Shown: positions 8,277 through 16,604, counted from the stretch's first letter. The stretch is DNA of 64,000 nt from Sphaerisporangium perillae (GCF_023276435.1 NZ_JALLPO010000005.1:186001-250000), one strand, 5' to 3'. Notes: generated by a model not told the origin, from the letters alone. Numbers and translations: made by a program.

Positions 8277-9854
8277 ATGCGACACGTTTTGTCTGTCGAG
8301 CACGCATCGAAGCATTTCGGGGGCGTGATCGCGCTCGATGATGTGTCCTTCGACGTGCAGGCGGGTGAGGTTCATGCACTTCTCGGGCAGAACGGCAGCG
8401 GAAAGTCCACGCTCATCAAGTGCCTTTCTGGATACCATTCTCCGGAGCCCGGCTGGCGCCTCACCATCAATGGGACGAAAATCGAACGTCCTCTGCATCC
8501 GGGTGAGTTCCGTCAACTCGGTATGAGCTTCGTGCACCAGGACCTCGGTCTGGTTCCGAGCCTGTCCATCACCGAGAATCTGCGGGCGGGCGTGATCGTC
8601 GCCGGTGGCCTGTCGAGGATCAGGTGGCGTGAGCAATACCGCATCGCGAAGGCGCTGCTCGACGAATTCGAGATCGACATCGATCCGCGGGACGCGGTCG
8701 AGACGCTGCGCCCCGTGGATCGGGCGCTGATCGCCCTCGTGCGCGCCGTCGACGAACTGCGTCGTTGGAAGGGGTCGGCCGGCGCCGCGGAGGGGGGCGT
8801 GCTCTTCCTCGATGAGGTCACGGCCGTTCTCGACCGGGCGGGCAAGAATCGCGTGGGTGCGCTTGTGCGTCGCATCGTCGCCGACGGTGCCGGCGTGGTC
8901 GTGGTGTCGCACGATCTGAAGGAGATGGTCGATGTCGCGAACCGCATCACGATGCTGCGCGACGGCTCTCTCATCGCAACGGTCGATGCGGCGGAATACG
9001 AGAACCCCAGCGGCATCGAGTCCCTTATCGAGTTGATGACCGGCAATCGCCGTGACAACGGGGCGATCAATGTCGAGCGGCGAGCCACCCCGCCGGGGGA
9101 CCGGGTCGTGGCGGCGATTTCAGACCTCACCGGAAGTCTCGCACGCAAGTTCTCCGCCGAGTTGCACGAGGGAGAGGTGCTGGCCGTCACGGGCCTCGTC
9201 GGGGCGGGTTGGGAGGAGATTCCGGCTCTGCTCTTCGGAGCCCGACGCGCTGAAGCGGGCACTCTGACCCTTGACGGGGAGACGTTCGACGTCGCGCGCA
9301 TGTCGCCAGGCAATGCCATCAGCCATGGGATAGGCCTGGTTCCGGCCAACCGGCAGGAGGACGGCGTGGTGAGTGACCTTTCGGTCAGGGCCAATGTGTC
9401 GCTCCCCGTCCTCAGCACGTTCATGGCGAAGGGCCGGCTCGTCGCGCGCGAGGAACGCGCCCGCATCCGAGCCGTGCTCGACGGCTACCGTGTCGTCCCA
9501 CCGGATCCTGAGCTGGAGATCCAGGCGCTGAGCGGCGGCAATCAGCAGAAGGCCGTAGTTGCGAAGTGGCTCAACATCAAGCCGAGGCTGCTGTTGCTGC
9601 AGGACCCGACACAGGGCGTCGACGTGAGCGCGCGTGAACGTATTCAGGACATCGTCTGGCGCGCCGCCCGAGCGGGGATGGCAGTCCTCTACGCCAGTGC
9701 GAACTATGAGGAAGTGGCGGCAGTGGCCGACAGGGTCATCGTCGTGAGCGACGGAGTAATCACCACGGAGATCGTTGGTGCGGACATCACAGAAGATGCG
9801 GTCACGGCAGCATGCCTGCGTGGGGCGCCGTCGGGACTGGAAGAGGTTGCCTGA
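8277..9854 (+). CDS. Sugar-type ABC transporter ATP-binding protein (tandem RbsA-like)
   Basis: A 525-residue protein with two fused nucleotide-binding domains, as in RbsA/MglA/XylG. Domain 1 has an intact Walker A (GQNGSGKST) and Walker B (VLFLDEVTA), but its signature helix reads LRPVDRALIAL in place of the usual LS-x-GQ. Domain 2 has the degenerate Walker A typical of the family (GLVGAGWEE), an intact signature LSGGNQQKA and Walker B LLLLQDPT. GAAGGAG precedes the ATG. Its stop overlaps the permease start (TGATG). Domain 1's altered signature is the main oddity. Confidence 0.92.
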   Translation: MRHVLSVEHASKHFGGVIALDDVSFDVQAGEVHALLGQNGSGKSTLIKCLSGYHSPEPGWRLTINGTKIERPLHPGEFRQLGMSFVHQDLGLVPSLSITENLRAGVIVAGGLSRIRWREQYRIAKALLDEFEIDIDPRDAVETLRPVDRALIALVRAVDELRRWKGSAGAAEGGVLFLDEVTAVLDRAGKNRVGALVRRIVADGAGVVVVSHDLKEMVDVANRITMLRDGSLIATVDAAEYENPSGIESLIELMTGNRRDNGAINVERRATPPGDRVVAAISDLTGSLARKFSAELHEGEVLAVTGLVGAGWEEIPALLFGARRAEAGTLTLDGETFDVARMSPGNAISHGIGLVPANRQEDGVVSDLSVRANVSLPVLSTFMAKGRLVAREERARIRAVLDGYRVVPPDPELEIQALSGGNQQKAVVAKWLNIKPRLLLLQDPTQGVDVSARERIQDIVWRAARAGMAVLYASANYEEVAAVADRVIVVSDGVITTEIVGADITEDAVTAACLRGAPSGLEEVA

Positions 9855-10897
9855 TGACGAGCGATATTGACCTGGGCGGGCCACGGAAGCCAACGACCCG
9901 CACGCGCGAAGGCGGGGCTCGCAGCCATACCAAGAGTCGGAACCGCGCGAACTTCATTCAGCGCTGGGCCTTGCTCGGTGTTTGGGTCGTCCTGATCATC
10001 GTCTTCAGTGTGATCGAACCCAACACGTTCCTGAGCATGCAGAACTTCCAGTCGCTGCTCGGTTCACAGGCGATCCTGCTCCTTCTCACGTTGGGGTTGA
10101 TGGTCCCTCTGACGACAGGTGATTTCGACCTGTCGATCGGGAGCGTCCTGTCGCTGTCGGCGATGGTCGTCGCGGTCCTCAACGCTCAACACCATTGGCC
10201 GGTCGGTCTCGCGGTGCTGGTGGGAATCGCGATCGGCCTGGTGGTCGGGCTGGTGAACGCGACACTCACGGTCGCTCTGCGGATCGACTCCCTCATCGCG
10301 ACTCTGGGCATGGGGACCGTCGCCGCCGGCATCACTCTGTGGGTGAGCGACTCGCAGACCATCAGCGGTGTCTCGGACGCGCTCATCAACGCGGTCGTCG
10401 GCTTCCGGCTCTTCGGTATCCCCATCGAGTTCTACTACGGACTCATTGTCTGCGTCGCGCTTTGGTACGTCTTCGATCACACCTCGCTCGGCCGCAGGAT
10501 GCTGTTCACCGGCCGAGGCCGTAAGGTGGCGCGACTCAGCGGTGTCAACGTGAGCCGCATCCGTTTCGGTGCCCTGGTCACCTCCGGCGTGCTGGCATCC
10601 GTCTCAGGTCTGCTGTACGCGGGCACCAGCGGGGCCGCGAACCCGGGGGCCGGCGAACCGCTTCTGCTGCCTGCGTTCGCCGCGGTGTTCCTGGGCTCGA
10701 CGGCGATCAGTTCCGGCCGGTTCAATCCGTGGGGCACGTTCATTGCGGTGTATTTCCTGTCCTCGGGAATTACCGGCCTGCAATTGCTCGGTGTCTCCTC
10801 GTTCGTGCAGAACCTCTTCTACGGTGGTGCGCTCATCATCGCGGTCGTCTTCGCGCAGTTGGCACGCCGGCGCCACGCGCGCAATGACGAAGATTGA
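9854..10897 (+). CDS. CUT2-type ABC transporter permease (RbsC-like)
   Basis: A 347-residue integral membrane protein with about ten hydrophobic segments and the RbsC/XylH-type motif region DFDLSIGSVLSLSAM plus a conserved loop GRGRKVARLSGV, which contacts the ATPase. The start at 9854 overlaps the ATPase stop. An Arg/Lys-rich N-terminal tail of about 30 residues precedes the first helix. It forms the membrane channel, probably as a homodimer, for the substrate bound by the lipoprotein at 7111-8244. Confidence 0.92.
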   Translation: MTSDIDLGGPRKPTTRTREGGARSHTKSRNRANFIQRWALLGVWVVLIIVFSVIEPNTFLSMQNFQSLLGSQAILLLLTLGLMVPLTTGDFDLSIGSVLSLSAMVVAVLNAQHHWPVGLAVLVGIAIGLVVGLVNATLTVALRIDSLIATLGMGTVAAGITLWVSDSQTISGVSDALINAVVGFRLFGIPIEFYYGLIVCVALWYVFDHTSLGRRMLFTGRGRKVARLSGVNVSRIRFGALVTSGVLASVSGLLYAGTSGAANPGAGEPLLLPAFAAVFLGSTAISSGRFNPWGTFIAVYFLSSGITGLQLLGVSSFVQNLFYGGALIIAVVFAQLARRRHARNDED

Positions 10898-10936
10898 TCC
10901 GGCTGCAAGCCGGCCCGATATATGCCGAGGAGTGAG

Positions 10937-12088
10937 ATGACGGATACGATACAGATCGCGATCGACCCCGAGCTGCGGCTGAGGGACGAGCCGCGGACCG
11001 GGCACAACAGGTGGCACGAATCCGTACCGCCCGCGATCGTGGTGGCGGACGGCGAGACCGTGGTGCTCGACACCCGCGACGGCTTCGACGGCCAGGTGAC
11101 ATCGGATCTCACTCCGGGAACGTTCGACCGGCTCAGCTTCCTACCGAATCACCCGATGACCGGGCCTGTCTATATTCGTGGGGCTGAAGCCGGAGACGTG
11201 CTCGAAGTGCAGGTCGTCGACATCGAGCCGGACCCGTTCGACCACTACGGGTTCACGGTGATCGCGCCCGGCTTCGGACTGCTGCACGAGCAGTTCCCCG
11301 ATCCGTTCATCGCCCACTGGAATCTCGTGGGCCGCGAATATGCCGAGTCGCCCCAGGTGCCGGGTGTGCGCATCCCTTTCGCGCCGTTCTGCGGGATCAT
11401 GGGGGTCGCCCCCGATTCTCGGTTCCGTCTCGAGGTGACACGCCGCGAGATGGAACTGGCCGGCAGAGGTGCGACGGTCATGCTGCCCGACGCACGTGAG
11501 GCCGTCCCGGCCGATGCCGTCATCGGAGCCGAGGGACTGCGAACCATCCCGCCCAGGGAAAATGGCGGAAATCTCGACGTCAAGCAGCTCACTCCGGGAT
11601 CCAGCATCTTTCTGCCGGTCTATGTCAAGGGAGCACTCTTCTCAGTAGGGGACGTGCATTTCGCGCAGGGCGACGGAGAGAGTTGCGGGTCCGCGATCGA
11701 GATGCGCGCGAGGGTCACCCTGCGATTTCGGGTGCACCATGGTGGTGTCGCGCAGAAGCATGACTTCGCCCCGGTGTTCACCACCACCGTTCAGCCGTCT
11801 CGGCCGGCGGCGCGTCAGGTCGGGACGATCGGGCTCTCCGTCGAGGCCGGCGAGAACCACAGTGAGGATCTCACAGTAGCCGCGCGCCGTGCCGTCCAGT
11901 CGTTGATCGCGTACTTGCAGCGCTCTGGTTACTCCGCGGAGCAGGCGTACGTGATCGCGAGCGTTGCCGCTGATCTGAAGGTCAGCCAGGTGGTGGACGT
12001 GCCGAACGTGAGCGTCTCCGCGGTCCTCGACCTGGACATCTTCCACGACGGCGGCGCGCGTCTCCTCACCGCTCTGGCAGAGGGCTAG
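10937..12088 (+). CDS. Acetamidase/formamidase family protein
   Basis: A 383-residue member of the FmdA/AmdA family, which hydrolyses short amides to acid and ammonia. Visible family features are HNRWH near the N-terminus, TGPVYIRGAEAGD, APFCGIMGVAP, GGNLDVKQLTPGS and the metal-site stretch DVHFAQGDGE. The ATG at 10937 is chosen because GAGGAG at 10927-10932 precedes it; an ATG at 10922 lies upstream of that site. It is the second amidase of the cluster. Formamide, acetamide or a larger amide could be the substrate; the co-encoded importer suggests something bigger than formamide. Confidence 0.88.
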   Translation: MTDTIQIAIDPELRLRDEPRTGHNRWHESVPPAIVVADGETVVLDTRDGFDGQVTSDLTPGTFDRLSFLPNHPMTGPVYIRGAEAGDVLEVQVVDIEPDPFDHYGFTVIAPGFGLLHEQFPDPFIAHWNLVGREYAESPQVPGVRIPFAPFCGIMGVAPDSRFRLEVTRREMELAGRGATVMLPDAREAVPADAVIGAEGLRTIPPRENGGNLDVKQLTPGSSIFLPVYVKGALFSVGDVHFAQGDGESCGSAIEMRARVTLRFRVHHGGVAQKHDFAPVFTTTVQPSRPAARQVGTIGLSVEAGENHSEDLTVAARRAVQSLIAYLQRSGYSAEQAYVIASVAADLKVSQVVDVPNVSVSAVLDLDIFHDGGARLLTALAEG

Positions 12089-12175
12089 ATGCGGATCCTT
12101 GTGCTCGCACCGGTTGCGACGGACAGACCGGGGGCCGTCCGCCGCTCGCCGGAATCAACGAAAGGTCAGAACTGA
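12089..12175 (+). other. 28-codon stub ORF resembling an Asp/Glu racemase N-terminus
   Basis: Directly after the amidase stop an ATG opens a 28-codon frame that ends in a TGA overlapping the next gene's ATG (TGATG). It begins MRILVLAPVATDRP, which looks like the first beta-strand and nucleotide-free loop of hydantoin/Asp-Glu racemases (MRILV-x-x-P), then loses similarity. It could be the scar of a deleted racemase or a translated coupling peptide. There is no recognisable Shine-Dalgarno other than reinitiation from the amidase stop. Confidence 0.4.
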
Positions 12176-12921
12176 TGGGCGTTACGAAACTGGGCATGCT
12201 GACTCCCTCGTCGAACACCTGCCTCGAGCCGCTGACACAAGAAATGGTCAGCGGGCTGCCCGATCTTTCCGTGCACTACTCACGCGTACCAGTCGTCACC
12301 ATCGGCTTGAGCGCACAGGAAACCGTGCAGTTCGAAATCGACACGATGGTCGCGTCGGCGCGACTACTTGCCGACGCGGAGGTCGATGTCATCGCCTGGA
12401 ACGGAACAGCGGGTTCCTGGCTCGGACTCGACCACGACCGCGCGATCGCCTCGGCGATCACGGAGGCGACGGGTGTGCCCGCCACAACGAGCACGCTCGC
12501 GTTCTTCGACGCGTTCGCCGCCCTGGGCACGAAACGTTATGGGTTGGCCGTGCCCTACACGCTTGATGTCACACAGCAGATCATGTCCGTGTACCGCGAA
12601 GAAGGCCTCGAGTGCGTGGCGGAAGCGCATCTCGACATCCGGGTGAACACCGAGATCGGCGCCGTTCCCGGGGAACGCATAGCGGAGTTGCTGAGGCAGG
12701 TCGCGGTGCCGGGCGCAGACGCGCTTGCGGTGGTGTGCACCAACTTCTGGGGAGGCCGGGTCGCGCCCTCGGTCGAGCGGGAACGTGGAATTCCAGTGCT
12801 CGACAGTGTCGCGGTCACCCTGTGGCACTCGCTGCTCCTGGCAGGACATTCCACCGCGGCGCTCCAACCGTGGGGCCAGATCTTCGGCTTGCAGACGCTC
12901 CCCGCGGCGCGCGAACGATAA
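12175..12921 (+). CDS. Maleate isomerase / Asp-Glu racemase superfamily protein
   Basis: A 248-residue protein with the superfamily's N-terminal LTPSSNT motif and two lobes. Maleate cis-trans isomerases and arylmalonate decarboxylases use one or two cysteines. Here the second, Cys188 (VVCTNFWGG), is present, but the first-lobe position reads WNGTAG (Asn76) where maleate isomerase has Cys. The reaction may therefore be a one-cysteine racemisation, isomerisation or decarboxylation of a dicarboxylate-like compound. AAAGG precedes the ATG. Its place between an amidase and a malate/tartrate-type dehydrogenase suggests it works on a C4-like acid, which is inference. Confidence 0.82.
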   Translation: MGVTKLGMLTPSSNTCLEPLTQEMVSGLPDLSVHYSRVPVVTIGLSAQETVQFEIDTMVASARLLADAEVDVIAWNGTAGSWLGLDHDRAIASAITEATGVPATTSTLAFFDAFAALGTKRYGLAVPYTLDVTQQIMSVYREEGLECVAEAHLDIRVNTEIGAVPGERIAELLRQVAVPGADALAVVCTNFWGGRVAPSVERERGIPVLDSVAVTLWHSLLLAGHSTAALQPWGQIFGLQTLPAARER

Positions 12922-12936
12922 GGAAGGCGTAGACAT

Positions 12937-14028
12937 ATGAAAGCCGGAGAAGACCGGAGCTACCGCATCGCATCGATTCCGGGAGACGGAATCGGAGTCG
13001 AGGTCACGGCGGTCGCGCGGAAGGTGCTGGACGCGACCGCGACGTTGGGTGGGTTCTCCCTCGAGTGGACGACGCTCGATTGGAGTTGCGCCCGCTACCT
13101 CGAGACCGGATCGATGATGCCCGACGACGGTATTCAGACGCTTTCCGGTTTCGACAGCATCTTCCTCGGCGCGGTAGGGCATCCCTCGGTTCCCGATCAC
13201 GTGTCACTGTGGGGGCTGCTCATCCCGATTCGCCGTGCCTTCCAGCAGTACGTGAACCTGAGGCCGGCGCGTTTGTTCGCCGGAGTCACCTCGCCCCTGC
13301 GTGATCGTGGACCCGAGGACATCGACATGGTGATCGTCCGAGAGAACTCCGAAGGAGAGTATTCGCAGATCGGTGGACGCCACAACGTCGGCACGCCCGC
13401 GGAATTCGCCGTGCAGGAATCGGTCTTCACCAGGCAGGGGATCGAGAGGATCGTGCGCTTCGCCTTCGATCTGGCCCGCACGAGAGGCCGGTCCGTCGTG
13501 GCCGCGACCAAGTCGAACGGCATCGTGCACACCATGCCGTTCTGGGATGAGGTCGCCCAGTCGGTCGCGGACGAGTATGCCGACGTGCGCTATGAGCGTG
13601 CCCACATCGACGCTCTGGCCGCACGGATGGTTCTTGCGCCCCACAGCATCGACGTCGTCGTCGGGTCCAACCTCTTTGGCGACATCTTGAGCGATCTCGC
13701 GGCCGCGATCTGTGGAGGGCTCGGATTCGCCCCGTCGGGGAACGTAAATCCTTCCTCCGAGTTCCCGTCGATGTTCGAGTCAGTGCACGGATCCGCGCCT
13801 GACATCGCTGGGCGTGGCATCGCCAATCCTGTCGCGCAGGTGCTCTCTGGCGCGATGATGCTCAGGCACCTCGGCGAAGGCGCGTCGGCCGACCGAATCG
13901 ATCGGGCTGTCGAGACGCTGTTCTCGGACGCGAAAGTCAGGACGCCTGACCGCGGAGGCGCGGACGGAACCGATGCGGTCGGCGACGAACTGGTTCGTCT
14001 GGTCGGTCTGGCCGACTCAGCGGCATAG
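12937..14028 (+). CDS. Isopropylmalate/tartrate/D-malate dehydrogenase family protein
   Basis: A 363-residue NAD-dependent beta-decarboxylating dehydrogenase. Visible are the N-terminal IPGDGIG, the substrate-binding helix LIPIRRAFQQYVNLRP, VRENSEGEYSQIGG, the metal site DILSDLAAAICGGLG and the cofactor stretch ESVHGSAPDIAG. The sequence around IRRAFQQYVNLRPA is closer to tartrate/D-malate dehydrogenases than to LeuB. The product would be a 2-keto acid that enters central metabolism. It is the last gene of the collinear block, and a 17-bp inverted repeat follows its stop. Confidence 0.88.
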   Translation: MKAGEDRSYRIASIPGDGIGVEVTAVARKVLDATATLGGFSLEWTTLDWSCARYLETGSMMPDDGIQTLSGFDSIFLGAVGHPSVPDHVSLWGLLIPIRRAFQQYVNLRPARLFAGVTSPLRDRGPEDIDMVIVRENSEGEYSQIGGRHNVGTPAEFAVQESVFTRQGIERIVRFAFDLARTRGRSVVAATKSNGIVHTMPFWDEVAQSVADEYADVRYERAHIDALAARMVLAPHSIDVVVGSNLFGDILSDLAAAICGGLGFAPSGNVNPSSEFPSMFESVHGSAPDIAGRGIANPVAQVLSGAMMLRHLGEGASADRIDRAVETLFSDAKVRTPDRGGADGTDAVGDELVRLVGLADSAA

Positions 14029-14029
14029 A

Positions 14030-14046
14030 GGTCTCGCGGAGAGACC
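14030..14046 (+). terminator. Short inverted repeat after the catabolic operon
   Basis: GGTCTC and GAGACC flank GCGGA immediately after the dehydrogenase stop. It can form a 6-bp stem but has no T-tract, so it may be a weak terminator or a processing hairpin. A 17-codon frame (14051-14104, MKAARLIGL) follows and may be another gene-start scar. Confidence 0.35.
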
Positions 14047-14117
14047 GAGATGAAGGCCGCCCGGCTCATCGGACTCGCGTCACAGGACGAGCCGGAACCA
14101 TAGAGATGGAGTTGGAG

Positions 14118-14948
14118 ATGGCTGTACCCATCTGGGTCAACGGGGACCTCGTGGATCCCGAGAAGGCCGTGGTCTCGGTGTTCGACCACGGGCTCGTGGT
14201 CGGCGACGGCGTGTTCGAGACGGTCAAGAGCGTCGAGGGGGAGGCGTTCGCGCTCACCCGTCACCTCGACCGGCTCGCCCTGTCGGCCAAACGCATGGAC
14301 CTCCCCGAGCCCGACGTCGCCGCGATCGCCGACGGAGCCCGCCGGTGCCTCGCCGCCGCGCCCACGTGGCCGCTGGCCAAGATCAGGATCACCTACACGA
14401 GCGGGCCTGGCCCGCTGGGCTCCGACCGCGGCTCGGACGGGCCGACCGTGGTCGTCATCGTCGGCGAGCAGCAGCCGTTCCCCGCGACCGTTGACGTCAC
14501 CGTCGTGCCGTGGCCCCGTAACGAGCGCGGCGCGCTCGCGGGTGTCAAGAGCACCTCCTATGGCGAGAACGCCAAGGCCCTCGCGTACGCCAAGGAGCGC
14601 GGCGCAGGCGAGGCGATCTTCGAGAATCTGGCGGGCAACCTGTGTGAGGGCACGGGAAGCAACATCTTCATCGTGACCGGCGGGCGGCTGATCACGCCGA
14701 CGCTGGCCTCCGGGTGCCTGGCCGGGGTCACCCGCGCGCTCATGCTCGAGTGGTACGGCGGCGAGGAGGCCGACGTCCCGATCTCCGCGCTCTACGAGGC
14801 CGAGGAGGCGTTCCTCGCCTCCACCACGCGCGACATCCAGCCGATCCGCCTGGTGGACGGCACCGCGCTGCCGCAGGCCCCCGGGCCCGTCACACGGGCG
14901 GCCATGGAGACGTTCGCCGAGCGGTCGGCCGCCGACATCGATCCGTGA
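14118..14948 (+). CDS. Class IV aminotransferase (aminodeoxychorismate lyase / BCAT-like)
   Basis: A 276-residue PLP enzyme. It opens with FDHGLVVGDGVFET, carries the catalytic lysine in AGVKSTSYGENAKA, and has the PLP-phosphate segment NLCEGTGSNIF. The ATG at 14118 is favoured because GGAG at 14108-14111 is spaced 6 nt from it; the ATG at 14106 has no site. Likely reactions are 4-amino-4-deoxychorismate to p-aminobenzoate plus pyruvate, or D-/branched-chain amino acid transamination. Codon use is strongly GC-rich like the host and unlike the catabolic genes on both sides, so it may be a resident gene caught between them. Confidence 0.88.
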   Translation: MAVPIWVNGDLVDPEKAVVSVFDHGLVVGDGVFETVKSVEGEAFALTRHLDRLALSAKRMDLPEPDVAAIADGARRCLAAAPTWPLAKIRITYTSGPGPLGSDRGSDGPTVVVIVGEQQPFPATVDVTVVPWPRNERGALAGVKSTSYGENAKALAYAKERGAGEAIFENLAGNLCEGTGSNIFIVTGGRLITPTLASGCLAGVTRALMLEWYGGEEADVPISALYEAEEAFLASTTRDIQPIRLVDGTALPQAPGPVTRAAMETFAERSAADIDP

Positions 14949-15066
14949 GGCCGGCCGTCCCGGTCGGGTCCCACGCCCGGATGCGGCAGCTCGGGCGGGT
15001 GGTCACCCAGACCTCGCCGCCCCTGGGGTCGTGCCTGATCGCGTTCTCGACGCAACCAGCTAAGAT
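14941..15066 (-). pseudogene. Fragment of an RsbW-like HATPase protein
   Basis: On the minus strand an open stretch reads LAGCVENAIRHDPRGGEVWV and continues TTRPSCRIRAWDP, matching the N-box helix and following strand of anti-sigma-factor-type ATP-binding proteins (xLVxNAIRHxxxGGEVxV, then R-I-x-x-WDP). An in-frame stop (TAG) lies just upstream of ILAGC and the rest of the fold is missing on both sides. The homology is short, so this is a moderate call. Confidence 0.45.
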
Positions 15067-15153
15067 GATCTAGGAAGCTACAAAGACTCATCAGAGTGCT
15101 GGGGACCGTGCGACTATGATGGCCGGGCAACGGACCCATGGGCGGAGCGGGAA

Positions 15154-16203
15154 GTGCGTTCACGAATGACTGGAGCCGGGAGCGCGGGAAAGCCCCCGAC
15201 AACGTTACGTATGATCGCCGACAGGCTCAGCATCCACCCGTCGACAGTGTCTCGCATCCTCAACTCGATCGGCCGTGATGTCGACAAGTGGGCCTCACCC
15301 GAAACCGTCGATCGCGTGCGCACTCTCGCGCGTGAACTGAACTATCACCCCAATCCGTACGCGGCGAGCCTGCGCACGGCGCGGTCCAGCTTCGTCGGAG
15401 TCATCGTGCCGCGCCTCCAGGACTTCGTCCTCGCGACCATCTATGAGGGCATTGAGGAGGCCGCGACCGAGAACAACCTCTCCACCTTCGTCACCAACTC
15501 CCTGGACGTGCCCGAGAACCAGCGCCTCCGCGCGCAGACCATGCTCAAACGGCGGGTTGAGGGACTCATCTTCGGCGATGCGCACCTCGACGAGCCGTTC
15601 CTCGACGAACTCGCCGCACATAACATGCCCTTCGTATTGGTAAACCGCTATGCGGGCGATCATGTGGCCGCCACCTGTGACGATTACTACGGTGGCAGGC
15701 TGGTCGCTACCCACCTCCTCTCCGTTGGGCGCCGCGACGTGGCCGTGCTCGCCGGTCAGCGTTTCGCGTCCACGGGACAGGACCGCACCCGCGGCGTCAT
15801 CGACGTCTTTCGTGAAGCGGGACTGGACATCCCCGAGCACCGGATCGTCTACGGAGACTTCGACGCACCGGGCGGACGCAAAGCCACCGAGCGGCTACTC
15901 GCGTCTGGGCGACCACCCGACGCCATCTTCGCCACCAACGACTTCGCCGCGATCGGTGCCCTCGGGGTGCTCCGTGATCACGGCCTCCATGTTCCGACGG
16001 ATGTCGCGCTCGTCGGATTCAACGACACACTGCTCGCGGCGGAACTGTCCGTTCCGCTCACCACGGTGCGGTCGCCCATGCATCAGATGGGACGTCGCGC
16101 ACTGGAGATGCTGCTTTGCGTGATGCGCGGTGAAGCCGTGAAATCCGAGAAGTTGAAGCCAGAGCTCATCGCGCGGGAATCGACAAGACGCGGCGCCGCC
16201 TGA
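15154..16203 (+). CDS. LacI-family transcriptional regulator
   Basis: A 349-residue repressor. The N-terminal helix-turn-helix and hinge read TLRMIADRLSIHPSTVSRIL and NYHPNPYAASLRTARS, followed by a Peripla_BP-type ligand domain (VGVIVPRLQDF, IFATNDFAAIGAL, DVALVGFNDT). The GTG at 15154 has GGAG upstream; an ATG at 15166 is an alternative. It is likely the ligand-responsive regulator of the 5.9-14.0 kb catabolic genes, whose promoter carries a CG-centred palindrome. Base composition resembles those genes, suggesting common origin, although an aminotransferase gene now separates them. Confidence 0.93.
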   Translation: MRSRMTGAGSAGKPPTTLRMIADRLSIHPSTVSRILNSIGRDVDKWASPETVDRVRTLARELNYHPNPYAASLRTARSSFVGVIVPRLQDFVLATIYEGIEEAATENNLSTFVTNSLDVPENQRLRAQTMLKRRVEGLIFGDAHLDEPFLDELAAHNMPFVLVNRYAGDHVAATCDDYYGGRLVATHLLSVGRRDVAVLAGQRFASTGQDRTRGVIDVFREAGLDIPEHRIVYGDFDAPGGRKATERLLASGRPPDAIFATNDFAAIGALGVLRDHGLHVPTDVALVGFNDTLLAAELSVPLTTVRSPMHQMGRRALEMLLCVMRGEAVKSEKLKPELIARESTRRGAA

Positions 16204-16601
16204 CGTAAGACCTGTTCGCCTCGGGTTATCAACAACGCGGGGATGCGCGGCAACGTCCTCGGCCGTACGAGTGGCAAGCGGTCTTGGTCGACGAAGCGGC
16301 GGCAGGATGCGGCCAAGGCGGGCATGGCTCCAGGCCGGTGCAGGGGCAAGGCGCACAAGCCTGAGCACCTGGGCTACGCGGGTCGGCGTGTGCTGGTCTC
16401 CGGGCAAGCTCCTCAGCCTGCCCGGGAGTCGGATAGCAGCGCTGAACGCCCACCTCACGATGCGCGCCACAGCCGGCACTCTAGGCACGATCAACCGGAT
16501 GCGAACACCGATTCGACTCCACACTTTCCGACACCGTGCGACGACACCGTTCCACACCGTGCCGCGTTTCCTCCCACGCCTGAAGGCGGAGGTCTCCACG
16601 C
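16204..16601. other. 398-bp gap with no supported gene
   Basis: Several overlapping frames are open on both strands but none shows a family signature, a ribosome site or consistent codon bias. The right end carries the hairpin repeat listed at 16570-16604. It may be degraded mobile DNA. Confidence 0.5.
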
Positions 16602-16604
16602 TTA
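16570..16604 (-). repeat. Hairpin repeat, copy 1 (IS200/IS605-end-like)
   Basis: Read on the minus strand it is TAAGCGTGGAGACC, then CCGCCTTC, then AGGCG and GGGAGG, folding into a GC stem. A second copy with the same 14-nt lead lies at 48174-48213 on the plus strand. The TAA is also the stop codon of the PRTase-like gene. Such lead-plus-hairpin sequences resemble right ends of tnpB-bearing elements in actinomycetes; a transcription terminator is the simpler alternative. Confidence 0.5.

Noticed and set aside
15895-16599. A 234-codon minus-strand frame overlapping the LacI gene
   Set aside because: Overlaps the strongly supported LacI regulator and is arginine-rich with no recognisable domain.
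16204-16601. Possible transposase gene next to the hairpin repeat
   Set aside because: No frame shows TnpB, TnpA or DDE motifs; only the hairpin end-like sequence is supported.
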